DNA of 64,000 nt from Bin5 sp965204705 (GTDB lineage Bacteria; Chloroflexota; Anaerolineae; Caldilineales; Caldilineaceae): contig OZ242006.1 in assembly GCA_965204705.1 (NCBI GenBank), positions 372,001-436,000 of the forward strand. Reading direction: 5' to 3'. Positions 15,662-23,616 of the stretch are shown here, piece by piece; within the stretch, counting starts at the first letter, position 1, and the number at the start of each line of letters is the position of its first letter. A program made the position numbers and the translations under genes. The notes beneath the pieces are model-generated. The model worked only from the letters and a program-made list of their open reading frames with translations. It was not told the origin of the DNA and did not search any database.

Positions 15662-16672
15662 TTAGAAACCATCCGCAAACGTATCGATCATCAGTTTCAC
15701 ATCGCCCAGGGGATAGAGAATTGGGCAGGTGGCGCCGTTGTCCATATACTCGCGCACCTTCTTCTTCACGTCGTCCGGCGTGCCGCTGGCCGTAATGCGC
15801 GTCACCAGCTCGTCCGGCACCAGCGGCATCGCCTTACGCACCTGCTCAATCGTCGCCGGCCAGCCCAGAATCGACTGAATCTCCTCTACAACCTCCGGCT
15901 TCACCCCGCTGGCCTGGGCAATATGCGGCTGCTGTCCCAGGTACTGCGTAAGCAGCTCGCGCGCGCCGTCCAGCGCCGTCTGCTGGTCCCCGTGCACCGA
16001 GCAGACGATCAGCTGCGGGCGGTCGATATCATCCAGGCTGCGCCCGGCCCGCTTCGCGCCGATTTCCAGCCGCTCCAGCGCCATGTGGTTATAGTCCGGC
16101 GGCACACAGTAGTTCAACACCGCGCCGTCCGCGATCTCCCCTGTCAGCTCCATCATCTTCGGCCCGGTCGCGCCGATCATAATCGGCACATTGCGCGGCG
16201 TCTGGCGTCCATGCACGACATCCAGTTCAATACCGTTCACCTGGTGAAACTCACCCTCAAAAGTCACGTTTTCCATCGCCAGCAGACGCCGCGTGACCTC
16301 CACCGTCTCCCGCATCGCCTTCAACGGCCTGCGCCGGCTGATGCCCACATTCTTGGCCAGCGGGTCCCACCACGCGCCGACACCGCAGATGACCCTGTCC
16401 GGCGCCAGGTCGTCCAGCGTCAGAAAAGTCGCCGCCAGCAGCCCGACGTTGCGCGTCCAGTTGTTGATAACGCCCGAGCCGATCTGAATCCGCTCCGTGA
16501 CCGCAGCAAACGCCGCCATCGGCACAATCGCATCCCGCACCAGCCGGCTCTCCGCCTGCCAGACCGCTTCAAACCCCTTCTCCTCCGCGTAGCGCGCGTG
16601 CTCCATCCCCTCGCGGATCGAATGTTTGTCCTGCAGATAGAGTGCAACGCGGGTGTGCTTTGGCGCGGTCAT
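15662..16672 (-). CDS. LLM-class F420-dependent oxidoreductase
   Basis: 336 residues with the luciferase-like TIM-barrel plan: HARYAEEKGFEAVWQAESRL near the start, then AAVTERIQIGSGV and CGVGAWWDPLAKNVGI. The end, TPDDVKKKVREYMDNGATCP, is typical of the methylene-tetrahydromethanopterin reductase-like F420 branch. Hydride transfer with F420H2 is the family's known chemistry; the substrate is unknown. The molybdenum hydroxylase FAD/2Fe-2S gene starts 20 nt downstream on the same strand. The F420 biosynthesis genes are divergent, about 730 bp away. Confidence 0.85.
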   Translation of the reverse strand: MTAPKHTRVALYLQDKHSIREGMEHARYAEEKGFEAVWQAESRLVRDAIVPMAAFAAVTERIQIGSGVINNWTRNVGLLAATFLTLDDLAPDRVICGVGAWWDPLAKNVGISRRRPLKAMRETVEVTRRLLAMENVTFEGEFHQVNGIELDVVHGRQTPRNVPIMIGATGPKMMELTGEIADGAVLNYCVPPDYNHMALERLEIGAKRAGRSLDDIDRPQLIVCSVHGDQQTALDGARELLTQYLGQQPHIAQASGVKPEVVEEIQSILGWPATIEQVRKAMPLVPDELVTRITASGTPDDVKKKVREYMDNGATCPILYPLGDVKLMIDTFADGF

Positions 16673-16862
16673 GTAAACTCCTGAATGCGTGCGGTTTGCG
16701 TGCTATCTATTCTGTAGGGCGCCCCTACAGATCGACTGCCGCCCAGCCGAGGCGTCCACCCAAAAATGGGAACGTTCCTCCAATTATGCCTGAATTGTAC
16801 ACGTGTCACAATCGAGCGTCAAAGAAGCCATGATTCCCCACACCCCCGCCGCCCCCTGCCGT

Positions 16863-17028
16863 CTCTGACCACTAACCACTGACCACTGACCACTGCAGTT
16901 CCGGCCCTCCCTTGTGCGGGGGGATTCCCCCCGCAACGCCCCCTTCGTATGACCACCATTATGGACAATTGGAACCGTTTGGTCAGCGAACAGTGCCTAA
17001 CCCCGCGCCGTCCCTCCCCACACTACCC
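16863..17028. repeat. Composite dispersed repeat, copy 1
   Basis: Heptamer tract (16863-16900), then a GC-rich stretch with the hairpin GCGGGGGGATTCCCCCCGC, then a GGACAATTGGAAC spacer. The same order of parts occurs at 28318-28612 and 41080-41402. In this copy the GGGCCTTCGGCCC hairpin is shortened, and the terminal hairpin module is expanded into the array that follows. Confidence 0.75.
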
Positions 17029-17310
17029 CGTAGGGGCAGGTCTTGTGCCTGCCCAAGTGCCCCAATAAACGAACGCCCCCGTAGGGTCAGGTCTTGTGCC
17101 TGCCCAAGTGCCTCAATAAACGAACGCCCCCGTAGGGGGTAGGTCTTGTGCCTGCCCAAGTGCCCCAATAAACGAACGCCCCCGTAGGGGCAGGTCTTGT
17201 GCCTGCCCAAGTGCCCCAATAAACGAACGCCCCCGTAGGGTCAGGTCTTGTGCCTGCCCAAGTGCCTCAATCAACGAACGCCCCCGTAGGGGCAGGTCTT
17301 GTGCCTGCCC
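17029..17310. repeat. Tandem array of a 51-bp hairpin repeat
   Basis: Five full units of 51 bp (one is 52) and a partial sixth at 17285. Each carries GGGGCAGGTCTTGTGCCTGC (self-complementary GGCAGG/CCTGCC arms around CTTGTG), followed by AAGTGCCCCAATAAACGAAC. Unit differences are few (GGGGC or GGGTC; CCCC or CCTC) and alternate, suggesting duplication of a two-unit block. There is no unique spacer sequence. Confidence 0.88.
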
Positions 17311-17364
17311 AGGCGCCTCCTAATCTCGCTCAAAATCGGACTGCCCGCCCCATCACCCAACACA

Positions 17365-17393
17365 TTTCGACTCCCCCCATCCCATGCTATAAT
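17365..17393 (+). promoter_or_regulatory. Promoter placing the F420 operon start at or near the ATG
   Basis: Consensus -10 TATAAT at 17388-17393 with a weak -35-like TTCGAC at 17365. The ATG of the next gene is only 8 nt beyond the -10, so the transcript would begin at or within a base or two of the start codon. Confidence 0.5.
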
Positions 17394-17401
17394 GCCGTCC
17401 C

Positions 17402-18088
17402 ATGCAGAAACAGCAGAGCGCGGCATCGCATCTGATTGACGACGACTTCAGCAGTTGGCGCCAATCAGATTGGGCCTCCCAGGTCGTTGACGGCTGGTTT
17501 TGGCAACTTATCCGAGGACGGAGGTCCGTCCGGCGCTACCGGCCCGACCCGATTGCGCGTGCGCTGCTGGAAAAACTGCTGACCGCCGCAATCTGGGCGC
17601 CTTCGGCCCACAACCGCCAGCCTTGGCGCTTCTGCGTTGTCACCACCGATCAGACCAAGCAGGAGTTGAGCGACCGCATGGGCGCGCGCTGGCGCACCGA
17701 CCTGAGCGCCGACGGCGTCGACGCCGAGATCATCGAGCGCCGCGTACGCATCAGCCACGCCCGCATCACCGGCGCGCCCGCGCTCGTCGCGGTCTCACTC
17801 TCCTTGGAAGGCATGGACGACTACCCGGACCCGCGCCGCCAGGAGGCCGAATGGCTCATGGCCGTGCAAAGCACCGCCCTGGCCTGCCAGAACCTGCTCC
17901 TGGCCGCGCACCAGCACGGCCTCGCCGCCTGCTGGATGTGCGCGCCCCTGTTCGTGCCCGACCTGGTGCGCGATGTCCTCGACCTGCCCGAAAGCTGGCA
18001 TCCCCAGGCGCTGATCACGCTCGGCTACGCCGCCGAAGAAAAGCAGCGGGAGCGGCTGCCGCTGGCCGAACGGGTAACCTGGCGCTGA
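17402..18088 (+). CDS. Nitroreductase-family protein, FbiB C-terminal-domain-like
   Basis: 228 residues with FMN-nitroreductase motifs: IRGRRSVRRYRPDPI near the start, AAIWAPSAHNRQPWRF (the phosphate/FMN contact), and ALACQNLLLAAHQHGLAACW plus the C-terminal ALITLGYAAEEK. In actinobacteria the equivalent domain of FbiB reduces dehydro-F420-0 to F420-0. Sitting 40 nt before cofD, this free-standing version most likely does the same. No gamma-glutamyl ligase (CofE) domain is present in it or in the window. No ribosome site is visible, which fits leaderless translation. Confidence 0.8.
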   Translation: MQKQQSAASHLIDDDFSSWRQSDWASQVVDGWFWQLIRGRRSVRRYRPDPIARALLEKLLTAAIWAPSAHNRQPWRFCVVTTDQTKQELSDRMGARWRTDLSADGVDAEIIERRVRISHARITGAPALVAVSLSLEGMDDYPDPRRQEAEWLMAVQSTALACQNLLLAAHQHGLAACWMCAPLFVPDLVRDVLDLPESWHPQALITLGYAAEEKQRERLPLAERVTWR

Positions 18089-18128
18089 GTCGCGCACCGC
18101 TCAACTCGCACCAAGAAGAACGCATCCA

Positions 18129-19127
18129 ATGGCCCCCAAACCTGCAAATCATTCCCCGGTCATAGCCCTGGCCGGCGGTGTCGGCGGCGCAAAATTCGCG
18201 GCCGGCCTGCAGGAAACACTGCCCCCCGGCGCCCTGACCGTCATCGTCAACACCGGCGACGATTTCGAGCACTGGGGCCTGACTATCTGCCCCGACATCG
18301 ACACGGTTCTCTACGGGCTGGCCGGCGTCAACAACCCGCAGACCGGCTGGGGCCGCGCCAACGAAACCTGGGACGTGCTGACCGAGACGGAGCGCCTCGG
18401 CGGCGAGGCATGGTTCCGCCTCGGCGACAAGGACCTCGCCCTCCATCTGCTCCGCAACCGCTGGCTGAACGAAGGCGCAACGCTGACCGAAACCACCGAC
18501 CGCCTGCGCCGTGCTCTCGGCGTGCCCTCCCGCATCCTGCCTATGTGCAACCAGCCGGTGCGCACCCTCGTGCACACCGACGAAGGCGATCTTCCCTTCC
18601 AGGACTATTTCGTACGCCGCCGCTGCGAACCGACCTTCCGCGGCCTCACCTTCGTCGGCGCCGACAAGGCGACGCTATCCCCCGAAGTGGCCGAGTCCCT
18701 GCGCGCCGCCGCCCACATCATCATCTGCCCCAGCAACCCCTACCTGAGCGTCGACCCGATCCTGTCGGTGCCCGGCCTGAACGAGTTGGTGCGAGAAAGC
18801 GCAGCGCCCGTGGTAGCAATCAGCCCCATCGTCGGCGGCCGCGCCGTCAAGGGCCCTGCCGCCAAGATGATGAGCGAAATGGGCTATCTGGAGCACCTGC
18901 CGCTCACCATCGTCAACCACTACGCCGGTCTCCTCGACGGTTTCGTCATCGACCAACAGGACAGTGCCGAGCAAAACCAGCTCCCCCTGCCGTCGCTTGC
19001 GACCGATACGATCATGACCGACCTGCCCTCCAAACAACGCCTGGCCGCAGAGGTCCTGCAATTCAGCCACAGCCTACGAGACGGCGGCCGCAGCGCAAAT
19101 GGACCCCGCCGCGACCATGATGAATGA
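18129..19127 (+). CDS. cofD: 2-phospho-L-lactate transferase (CofD/FbiA)
   Basis: 332 residues. Signature motifs of the family: ALAGGVGGAKFAAGL at the N-terminus, then VNTGDDFEHWGLTICPDIDT, then GLTFVGADKATLSPEV, then CPSNPYLSVDPILSVPG. It transfers the phospholactyl or phosphoenolpyruvyl moiety from the CofC product to Fo, making F420-0 or dehydro-F420-0, in the cytoplasm. It is flanked by the FbiB-like nitroreductase and cofC; its 3' end overlaps cofC. If the pathway uses PEP, the upstream nitroreductase supplies the needed reduction. Confidence 0.93.
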   Translation: MAPKPANHSPVIALAGGVGGAKFAAGLQETLPPGALTVIVNTGDDFEHWGLTICPDIDTVLYGLAGVNNPQTGWGRANETWDVLTETERLGGEAWFRLGDKDLALHLLRNRWLNEGATLTETTDRLRRALGVPSRILPMCNQPVRTLVHTDEGDLPFQDYFVRRRCEPTFRGLTFVGADKATLSPEVAESLRAAAHIIICPSNPYLSVDPILSVPGLNELVRESAAPVVAISPIVGGRAVKGPAAKMMSEMGYLEHLPLTIVNHYAGLLDGFVIDQQDSAEQNQLPLPSLATDTIMTDLPSKQRLAAEVLQFSHSLRDGGRSANGPRRDHDE

Positions 19128-19767
19128 CGCGAACCGCAGGCCAGGCCTTTGGGTGGTTGTCCCTGTCAAACCCTTCAATGAGGGCAAAAGCCGTCTGGCC
19201 GCTTTCATCTCTCCCCAGGAGCGCCACGCCCTAAACAGCGAGCTGCTCACCCGCACCCTGGCAGCCATCAACCAGGCCCATCTTGACGCCGAGATCCTCG
19301 TCGTCAGCCGCGACAAACATGCGCTCGCCGCAGCCGAACGCGCCGGCGGCCGCGCACTGGCCGAGACGAGCGAGTCAAGCACGAATGCGTCCGCCGGCCC
19401 CGAACTACAGCTCAACGCCGCCTTGACCCAGGCTGCCGCCTACGCCGCGACCCACGGCGCGACCAACGTCCTGATCCTGCCTACCGACATGCCCAACCTG
19501 ACAGCCGAAGACGTCCGGGCAATGGCCTCACCCCGCAACCGCGACCCCCAAATCATCATCGCCCCCAGCCGTGACGGCGGCACCAACGCGCTCATGCTGC
19601 AGCCGGCCCAGGCAATCCCCTTCGCCTTCGGCTGCGACAGCTTCCAGCGCCACCAGCGCCTCGCCGTCGAGACCGGCATCCCCGTCCGCGTCGTCGAGTC
19701 GGACTCGCTTCTTTTCGACATCGACCTGCCCGAAGACTACCGGCTTGTTTTCGACTGCCGTGACTAG
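19099..19767 (+). CDS. cofC: 2-phospho-L-lactate (PEP) guanylyltransferase (CofC/FbiD)
   Basis: 222 residues (or 216 from the ATG pair at 19117; both overlap the cofD end). Nucleotidyltransferase features: VVPVKPFNEGKSRLAAFISP (the P-loop-like VPVK...KSRL), NVLILPTDMPNLTAEDV, IIIAPSRDGGTNALML, and a terminal FDIDLPEDYRLV. It makes the GDP-activated precursor used by CofD. The gene ends about 40 bp before the left end of the nested mobile elements, so the operon was left intact by the insertion. Confidence 0.92.
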   Translation: MDPAATMMNDANRRPGLWVVVPVKPFNEGKSRLAAFISPQERHALNSELLTRTLAAINQAHLDAEILVVSRDKHALAAAERAGGRALAETSESSTNASAGPELQLNAALTQAAAYAATHGATNVLILPTDMPNLTAEDVRAMASPRNRDPQIIIAPSRDGGTNALMLQPAQAIPFAFGCDSFQRHQRLAVETGIPVRVVESDSLLFDIDLPEDYRLVFDCRD

Positions 19768-19995
19768 AGGAATGTGGCGGGCAACCGCTGACCAATCTCC
19801 ACTGTAGGGGACTTATATACTTAAGTTCACAAGAATTCTTGTGTATGCAGCGACAGCAAATAACTTTGGGATACAGAATCCCGAAGTTGGCGCTTTGGGT
19901 CTTGTGTCTGGGAGGTGTGGCGCGGGCTGCAGATTCTAGAAGTGTAGCACAGCTTGAGTTTCTTGTCAGACCGGGGGAGGGCGGGCGGGGGCAGA

Positions 19996-20211
19996 CTACT
20001 CTAGGAGGTAAACCTTGACGACATTATTGTAAGAGACGAGTTGTATTGCGCGCTTGTTTCCGTACTGAGTAGCAAGTGGCACAAACTCATAGCTTCTAGC
20101 TTGCTCCAAGAATTGGACAAAGTCTTGGTCCTCTACCAGCTTCCCGACTTCGCTATCTTGCAGTTGGGGGAAGAGGCGAAGCAGGCGTTGTCGTAGCTGA
20201 TGGTCTGTCAT
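19996..20211 (-). CDS. Hypothetical 71-aa protein, mobile-element cargo
   Basis: 71 residues (MTDHQLRQRLLRLFPQLQDS...), reading as an N-terminal helical segment followed by possible beta strands (KRAIQLVSYNNVVKVYLLE). No recognised domain. It is the last gene of the minus-strand cargo cluster, 64 nt after the 46-aa ORF, and a decaying DNA stretch follows it towards the element's left end. Confidence 0.45.
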   Translation of the reverse strand: MTDHQLRQRLLRLFPQLQDSEVGKLVEDQDFVQFLEQARSYEFVPLATQYGNKRAIQLVSYNNVVKVYLLE

Positions 20212-20275
20212 AACCGAGGCAAGATTAAGAACACTGCGTCTCTGAGGGTTACCACAGGGGTGTTATTGCCCGACG

Positions 20276-20416
20276 CTAATTCTTTTTGCCACTACTCCCC
20301 CCTTTAGGAGTACCAGTTTTTGGAGGTTTATCTGTTGGCAGTTTGTTTATTGTTGGCTGATATCCATGTTGCGACGGGCGGGGCGTCTTCTGGGCTACCT
20401 TTTTCTTAGTGCTCAT
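20276..20416 (-). CDS. 46-aa Lys/Pro/Gly-rich small protein
   Basis: Reads MSTKKKVAQKTPRRPSQHGY, then QPTINKLPTDKPPKTGTPKG and GSSGKKN. Low-complexity, basic, with a GYQP motif; probably unstructured. It starts 5 nt after the DUF6338 stop on the same strand, so it is very likely translated from the same message. From memory, short GYQP/GGS-rich ORFs can accompany DUF6338 genes elsewhere; this needs a database check. Confidence 0.55.
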   Translation of the reverse strand: MSTKKKVAQKTPRPSQHGYQPTINKLPTDKPPKTGTPKGGSSGKKN

Positions 20417-20421
20417 TCTTA

Positions 20422-21027
20422 TTACTCACTTGTCTTAGCGGGCCAGAATTCGACTGTACTTATTTCGCTGGCAGCAATCAATACACCATTCCCGTCTTCA
20501 TCTACCGGAGCCCAATCTCCCTCTTCATTTATATCATATAGCCATTGGATATACAAGTCTCGTTCGTTAGGGTTACTACCTGCAAACGAGTCAAGACCGT
20601 ACAGACCTGAGAATTGAATGCCATTCTTTAGGGTAACAAGGACCCATTGTTCACTGACAGCCCTGTTGAATACCCAATCCCAAGCTGTAGGTAGAGCATG
20701 TATTGTGTAAAGCCCAAAGCGACTGAGCACACCGCGGACAAAATTCCTTTGAACATTGATACCTAAAAGAAGCCCAAAAATAGCAGGTACGATAACAAAA
20801 ATAACCAAAAAGATTAGCGTAGAATCTGTTATCCACTTTGCGTCAATGAAACGGACAACCAGTGTGTCATAAATGGACGAAAATGCCATGTAGGTAACAA
20901 AATTATCTTTGTCTAGAGTGGGATTGACCCCTCGCACGAATTGAGACCGAACCCAAAGAGCGACAAATCCCGGAATGAGAAAAGGGAGTATTGAAGCAAA
21001 ATCGCTTTGGGGGAACGAACTAATCAT
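20422..21027 (-). CDS. DUF6338-family membrane protein
   Basis: 201 residues. Two or three N-terminal membrane segments (SILPFLIPGFVALWVRSQFV; LIFLVIFVIVPAIFGLLLGI) are followed by a soluble half with the DUF6338 pattern: LPTAWDWVFNR, WVLVTLKNGIQFSGLYG, SFAGSNPNERDLYIQ and a closing ISTVEFWPAK. The function of the family is not established. It is the central gene of a minus-strand cluster in the outer mobile element, with a TM/zinc-ribbon protein 36 nt upstream and a 46-aa ORF 5 nt downstream. Confidence 0.75.
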   Translation of the reverse strand: MISSFPQSDFASILPFLIPGFVALWVRSQFVRGVNPTLDKDNFVTYMAFSSIYDTLVVRFIDAKWITDSTLIFLVIFVIVPAIFGLLLGINVQRNFVRGVLSRFGLYTIHALPTAWDWVFNRAVSEQWVLVTLKNGIQFSGLYGLDSFAGSNPNERDLYIQWLYDINEEGDWAPVDEDGNGVLIAASEISTVEFWPAKTSE

Positions 21028-21063
21028 TCTGCTGGCTCCGGAGAAAACACCGATGAGGACAGA

Positions 21064-21450
21064 CTACAGTTTCAGTTTGAAGAATTTGGAAATTTCTTTA
21101 TTGAATCTCTTTTCTCTTTCAATAAGACCTACTGGGTTGTTATCCCATATGTTCCGAAGTCTTATCACTTGTACGCGGCTATCCACCTCGAGCTTGCATC
21201 GACCACAAATATAACCATACGTCCCAGGAGGGGACTCAAAATATGATTGAATACCAAAGTCGTTTGAATTGGGGATTTCTACAACGGTTGCGTGAGGGCA
21301 AAGGTTTTGCAACCGCCGACGTTTGATTTCTCTTCGGTATTTGAGAAATTCTACTAGATTGAAGGACACACTGACTTTGACAATAAAGATGGTGCCAATC
21401 AGTCCCGCAAAAAATACCCCTACAACTCCAAGAATTTGCCAAAACGACAA
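21064..21450 (-). CDS. Membrane-anchored putative zinc-ribbon protein
   Basis: 128 residues. One N-terminal membrane span (ILGVVGVFFAGLIGTIFIV), a basic stretch (KYRREIKRRRLQ), then a possible metal site: CPHATVVEI paired with CGRCKLEVDSRVQ about 35 residues later (C-x-H ... C-x2-C). The C-terminal part is charged. Family not recognised. It is the first clear gene of the DUF6338 cargo operon; metal binding is inferred from residue spacing only. Confidence 0.55.
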   Translation of the reverse strand: MSFWQILGVVGVFFAGLIGTIFIVKVSVSFNLVEFLKYRREIKRRRLQNLCPHATVVEIPNSNDFGIQSYFESPPGTYGYICGRCKLEVDSRVQVIRLRNIWDNNPVGLIEREKRFNKEISKFFKLKL

Positions 21451-21556
21451 CTCATTCAGAATTCTTGTCTCCAGACTGATGTTAAATCAGTATACCGCGA
21501 TGGCAACTCGATGCCCAGTTGCTCCGGGGCAGCGTAGCGGTACGTACTTGGGTTCG

Positions 21557-21715
21557 CTACCGAGTAATTTGCCTGACGGGAACTCGGTCGCACGCGCTGC
21601 AATTCATGCATTCCTCGTACCTGATGAACTTGTGGGCATGACTGTGATCTTCATGGGTTATTTCCCATCTGTACTCAATCTCGTTGTCTTTAACGTTACA
21701 TAATTCCCTTTCCAA
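21557..21715 (-). CDS. Possible small Cys-rich protein
   Basis: A 52-codon frame from a TTG at 21715 reads MERELCNVKDNEIEYRWEIT, then EDHSHAHKFIRYEECMNCSA and CDRVPVRQITR. The C-x2-C-x2-C cluster and His-rich middle look like a small metal-binding domain. There is no good ribosome site and no ATG, so it may be the remnant of a longer gene upstream of the DUF6338 operon. Confidence 0.28.
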   Translation of the reverse strand: MERELCNVKDNEIEYRWEITHEDHSHAHKFIRYEECMNCSACDRVPVRQITR

Positions 21716-22270
21716 GAGATCAATTTGAGATAAGCTTCACCGCAGGACGCCTGCATGGATCCACCGCGCGCATAATGATCCCTTACTTCTCCTAACGTTC
21801 ATCCTAATCTACTAGGGCACAATACGAATATAGTATCTCCGTCAACTATGTGTAGAGTTCGCGAAGTCAAGCGTTTATGCCTCGATCTCTTGCGAACTTA
21901 AGCCGGGCTTACATACTTTAGTAGCCATACCTGAGGAAATCTCGGCAGAGGCCCCAAAAAGTGAATAGTCTGCCACCGACAGATTAGATCCTCATATGTT
22001 TATTCGCCGATGCTGTTTTTCAAACTGCCATTCCCCACGCTTCTTCGGCTTCGCGGCCGTAACGACACACGCTATGTTTTCTGGTGTGTCGGACGTGGGT
22101 TAGAGGAAGTCAAGAAGAGGGCGACCAATGGGGCTTTGGGGTGGCATAGTAATCCGTCTCCTTTTGTCTTCTCCTAGCTCTGTCTGTCTTCGTTTTGAAG
22201 TCAATTTGGGCACCTATTTTCATACGCGTTTTAACCCAGGCATCCTATCTTGTATATCAGAAAGGCCCGA

Positions 22271-22376
22271 GGCGTGCATCCCAAAATGGGGGCGAGTTTC
22301 GGTCTACCTCTAGGGAGTTACACCTGGATCCGCAGCCCACTCCTCGTGGCAACCCCAAATTTGGGATGCACCCGTT
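22271..22376. repeat. Imperfect inverted repeat upstream of the SIR2-like gene
   Basis: GTGCATCCCAAAATGGGGG near 22271 and CCCCAAATTTGGGATGCAC near 22358-22376 are inverted copies about 65 nt apart. The left arm with its following bases also resembles 40989-41025 (GTGCAGTCCAAAATGGGGG...TACACCTCTGG), so it is a dispersed repeat. It lies between the element's left end and the SIR2-like start. Confidence 0.55.
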
Positions 22377-22458
22377 TGGGAAATTTCAGGCAGAATCATA
22401 TTATTGCCTGATGAATTTCGATTCTCTGGAGAAATTGAGAGAAAGGAGAGATCGAGAG

Positions 22459-23616
22459 ATGACCAGACAAATTAGCCTGCCAATTCGTCGCATGTTCATT
22501 CTTGGGGCTGGGTTTTCGAGGCCAGCAGGATTGCCACTTGCAAAGGAACTTTTAGATAGGGTTCGGAGTGAAATCGGAACGCGCCTTGCAGAGTCCGGAA
22601 CGCGGGACGGCGCTCTCGAACAGGAAATCAGAGAATGGACAGAGTTGTATCCAGGCCAACCGGTCGACTTGGAGAGCGTCATGGCTTATAGTCACCGAAA
22701 GCACTACTTGCAACTCTTGGGATCTAAAGAACACTACGAACACGGAAGCCCCTCCATAGTTGCCGCAAGACGAGCCATTCAGCGCATACTTATAGATTGT
22801 ACACCGACTGATATCCCTGCCCTCTATCAGAGATTCGCCAACCATTTGTCTCCCAATGACCTAGTGCTGACCTTCAATTATGACACTCTCTTGGAACAAT
22901 CGTTGGATGCTATTGAAAAACCGTATTCTTTGACTCCCGAATGGTGGTTAGCTAGAAATTCATCTGACTCGGGATACAAATATGTTGATTTGCTCAAACT
23001 TCATGGATCAATAGACTGGTACGATAGAAAGTACCATGACGAGGCGTTTGGATACTATGATGAAAAGGGTTACAACGTGCCAGACTATGACCCCATTTTT
23101 GGCCCAAATCCAACAGTTCAAGTAGAGCCACTTAGCAAGGGCGACGCTGGGGAGATGGGGCAGCACATCTTATCCAGAGTATTTAGAGTATCCAATCACT
23201 CTTACTACTTTCCTTTGGATGGAAAAAGATTCTCTCATGTTGTTCCATTCGTCCTGCCTTTGGCCTACGACAAGCTACTGGGTCATGAGCCAATCGTAGA
23301 CCTATGGAGAAGTCTTCATCACAATTTGGATGTTTTTTCGACCATAATTGTGATCGGATACTCTATGCCTCATGCAGACAGATATGCATACGAGGCACTA
23401 GGAAAACTTTTCGTCGATTACCAGACAGGAGGGCAAAGGAATTATTGGGAACAGAGGCGTGTTCCGATACAGATAATCACTAAGGCGGAATCAGAAGCAG
23501 ACGTCTTCAATTCGCTGCCCTTTTTGAACTCCACTGCAACTCAGGTCTGGTGTAACGGGTTTTCCAACGAATCTCTAAGCTGGTTGGACTGGGGGGACGG
23601 CGATCTCAAGGCATGA
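22459..23616 (+). CDS. SIR2-like domain protein (putative defence NADase)
   Basis: 385 residues from the ATG at 22459, which has AAGGAG 10 nt upstream; the longer frame to 22195 runs through repeat DNA and is rejected. SIR2-fold motifs are in order: FILGAGFSRPAGLP (NAD-binding GAGxS), LVLTFNYDTLLEQ, LLKLHGSIDWYDR (the L-x-L-H-G-S segment), and TIIVIGYSMPHADRY. Stand-alone SIR2_2-type proteins of this plan act as NAD-depleting effectors in several antiphage systems. Here it is the sole cargo of a 1.8-kb mobile element. No second defence domain is visible in it. Confidence 0.78.
   Translation: MTRQISLPIRRMFILGAGFSRPAGLPLAKELLDRVRSEIGTRLAESGTRDGALEQEIREWTELYPGQPVDLESVMAYSHRKHYLQLLGSKEHYEHGSPSIVAARRAIQRILIDCTPTDIPALYQRFANHLSPNDLVLTFNYDTLLEQSLDAIEKPYSLTPEWWLARNSSDSGYKYVDLLKLHGSIDWYDRKYHDEAFGYYDEKGYNVPDYDPIFGPNPTVQVEPLSKGDAGEMGQHILSRVFRVSNHSYYFPLDGKRFSHVVPFVLPLAYDKLLGHEPIVDLWRSLHHNLDVFSTIIVIGYSMPHADRYAYEALGKLFVDYQTGGQRNYWEQRRVPIQIITKAESEADVFNSLPFLNSTATQVWCNGFSNESLSWLDWGDGDLKA

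Noticed and set aside
17029..17310. Regular repeat array resembling CRISPR
   Set aside because: Units are directly adjacent with no unique spacers, the whole 51-bp unit repeats, and no cas genes are nearby. It is a tandem repeat of a hairpin module.
22195..22458. Extended N-terminus of the SIR2-like protein
   Set aside because: The extra 88 codons run through an inverted repeat, have no ribosome site, and precede a well-placed AAGGAG/ATG at 22459.
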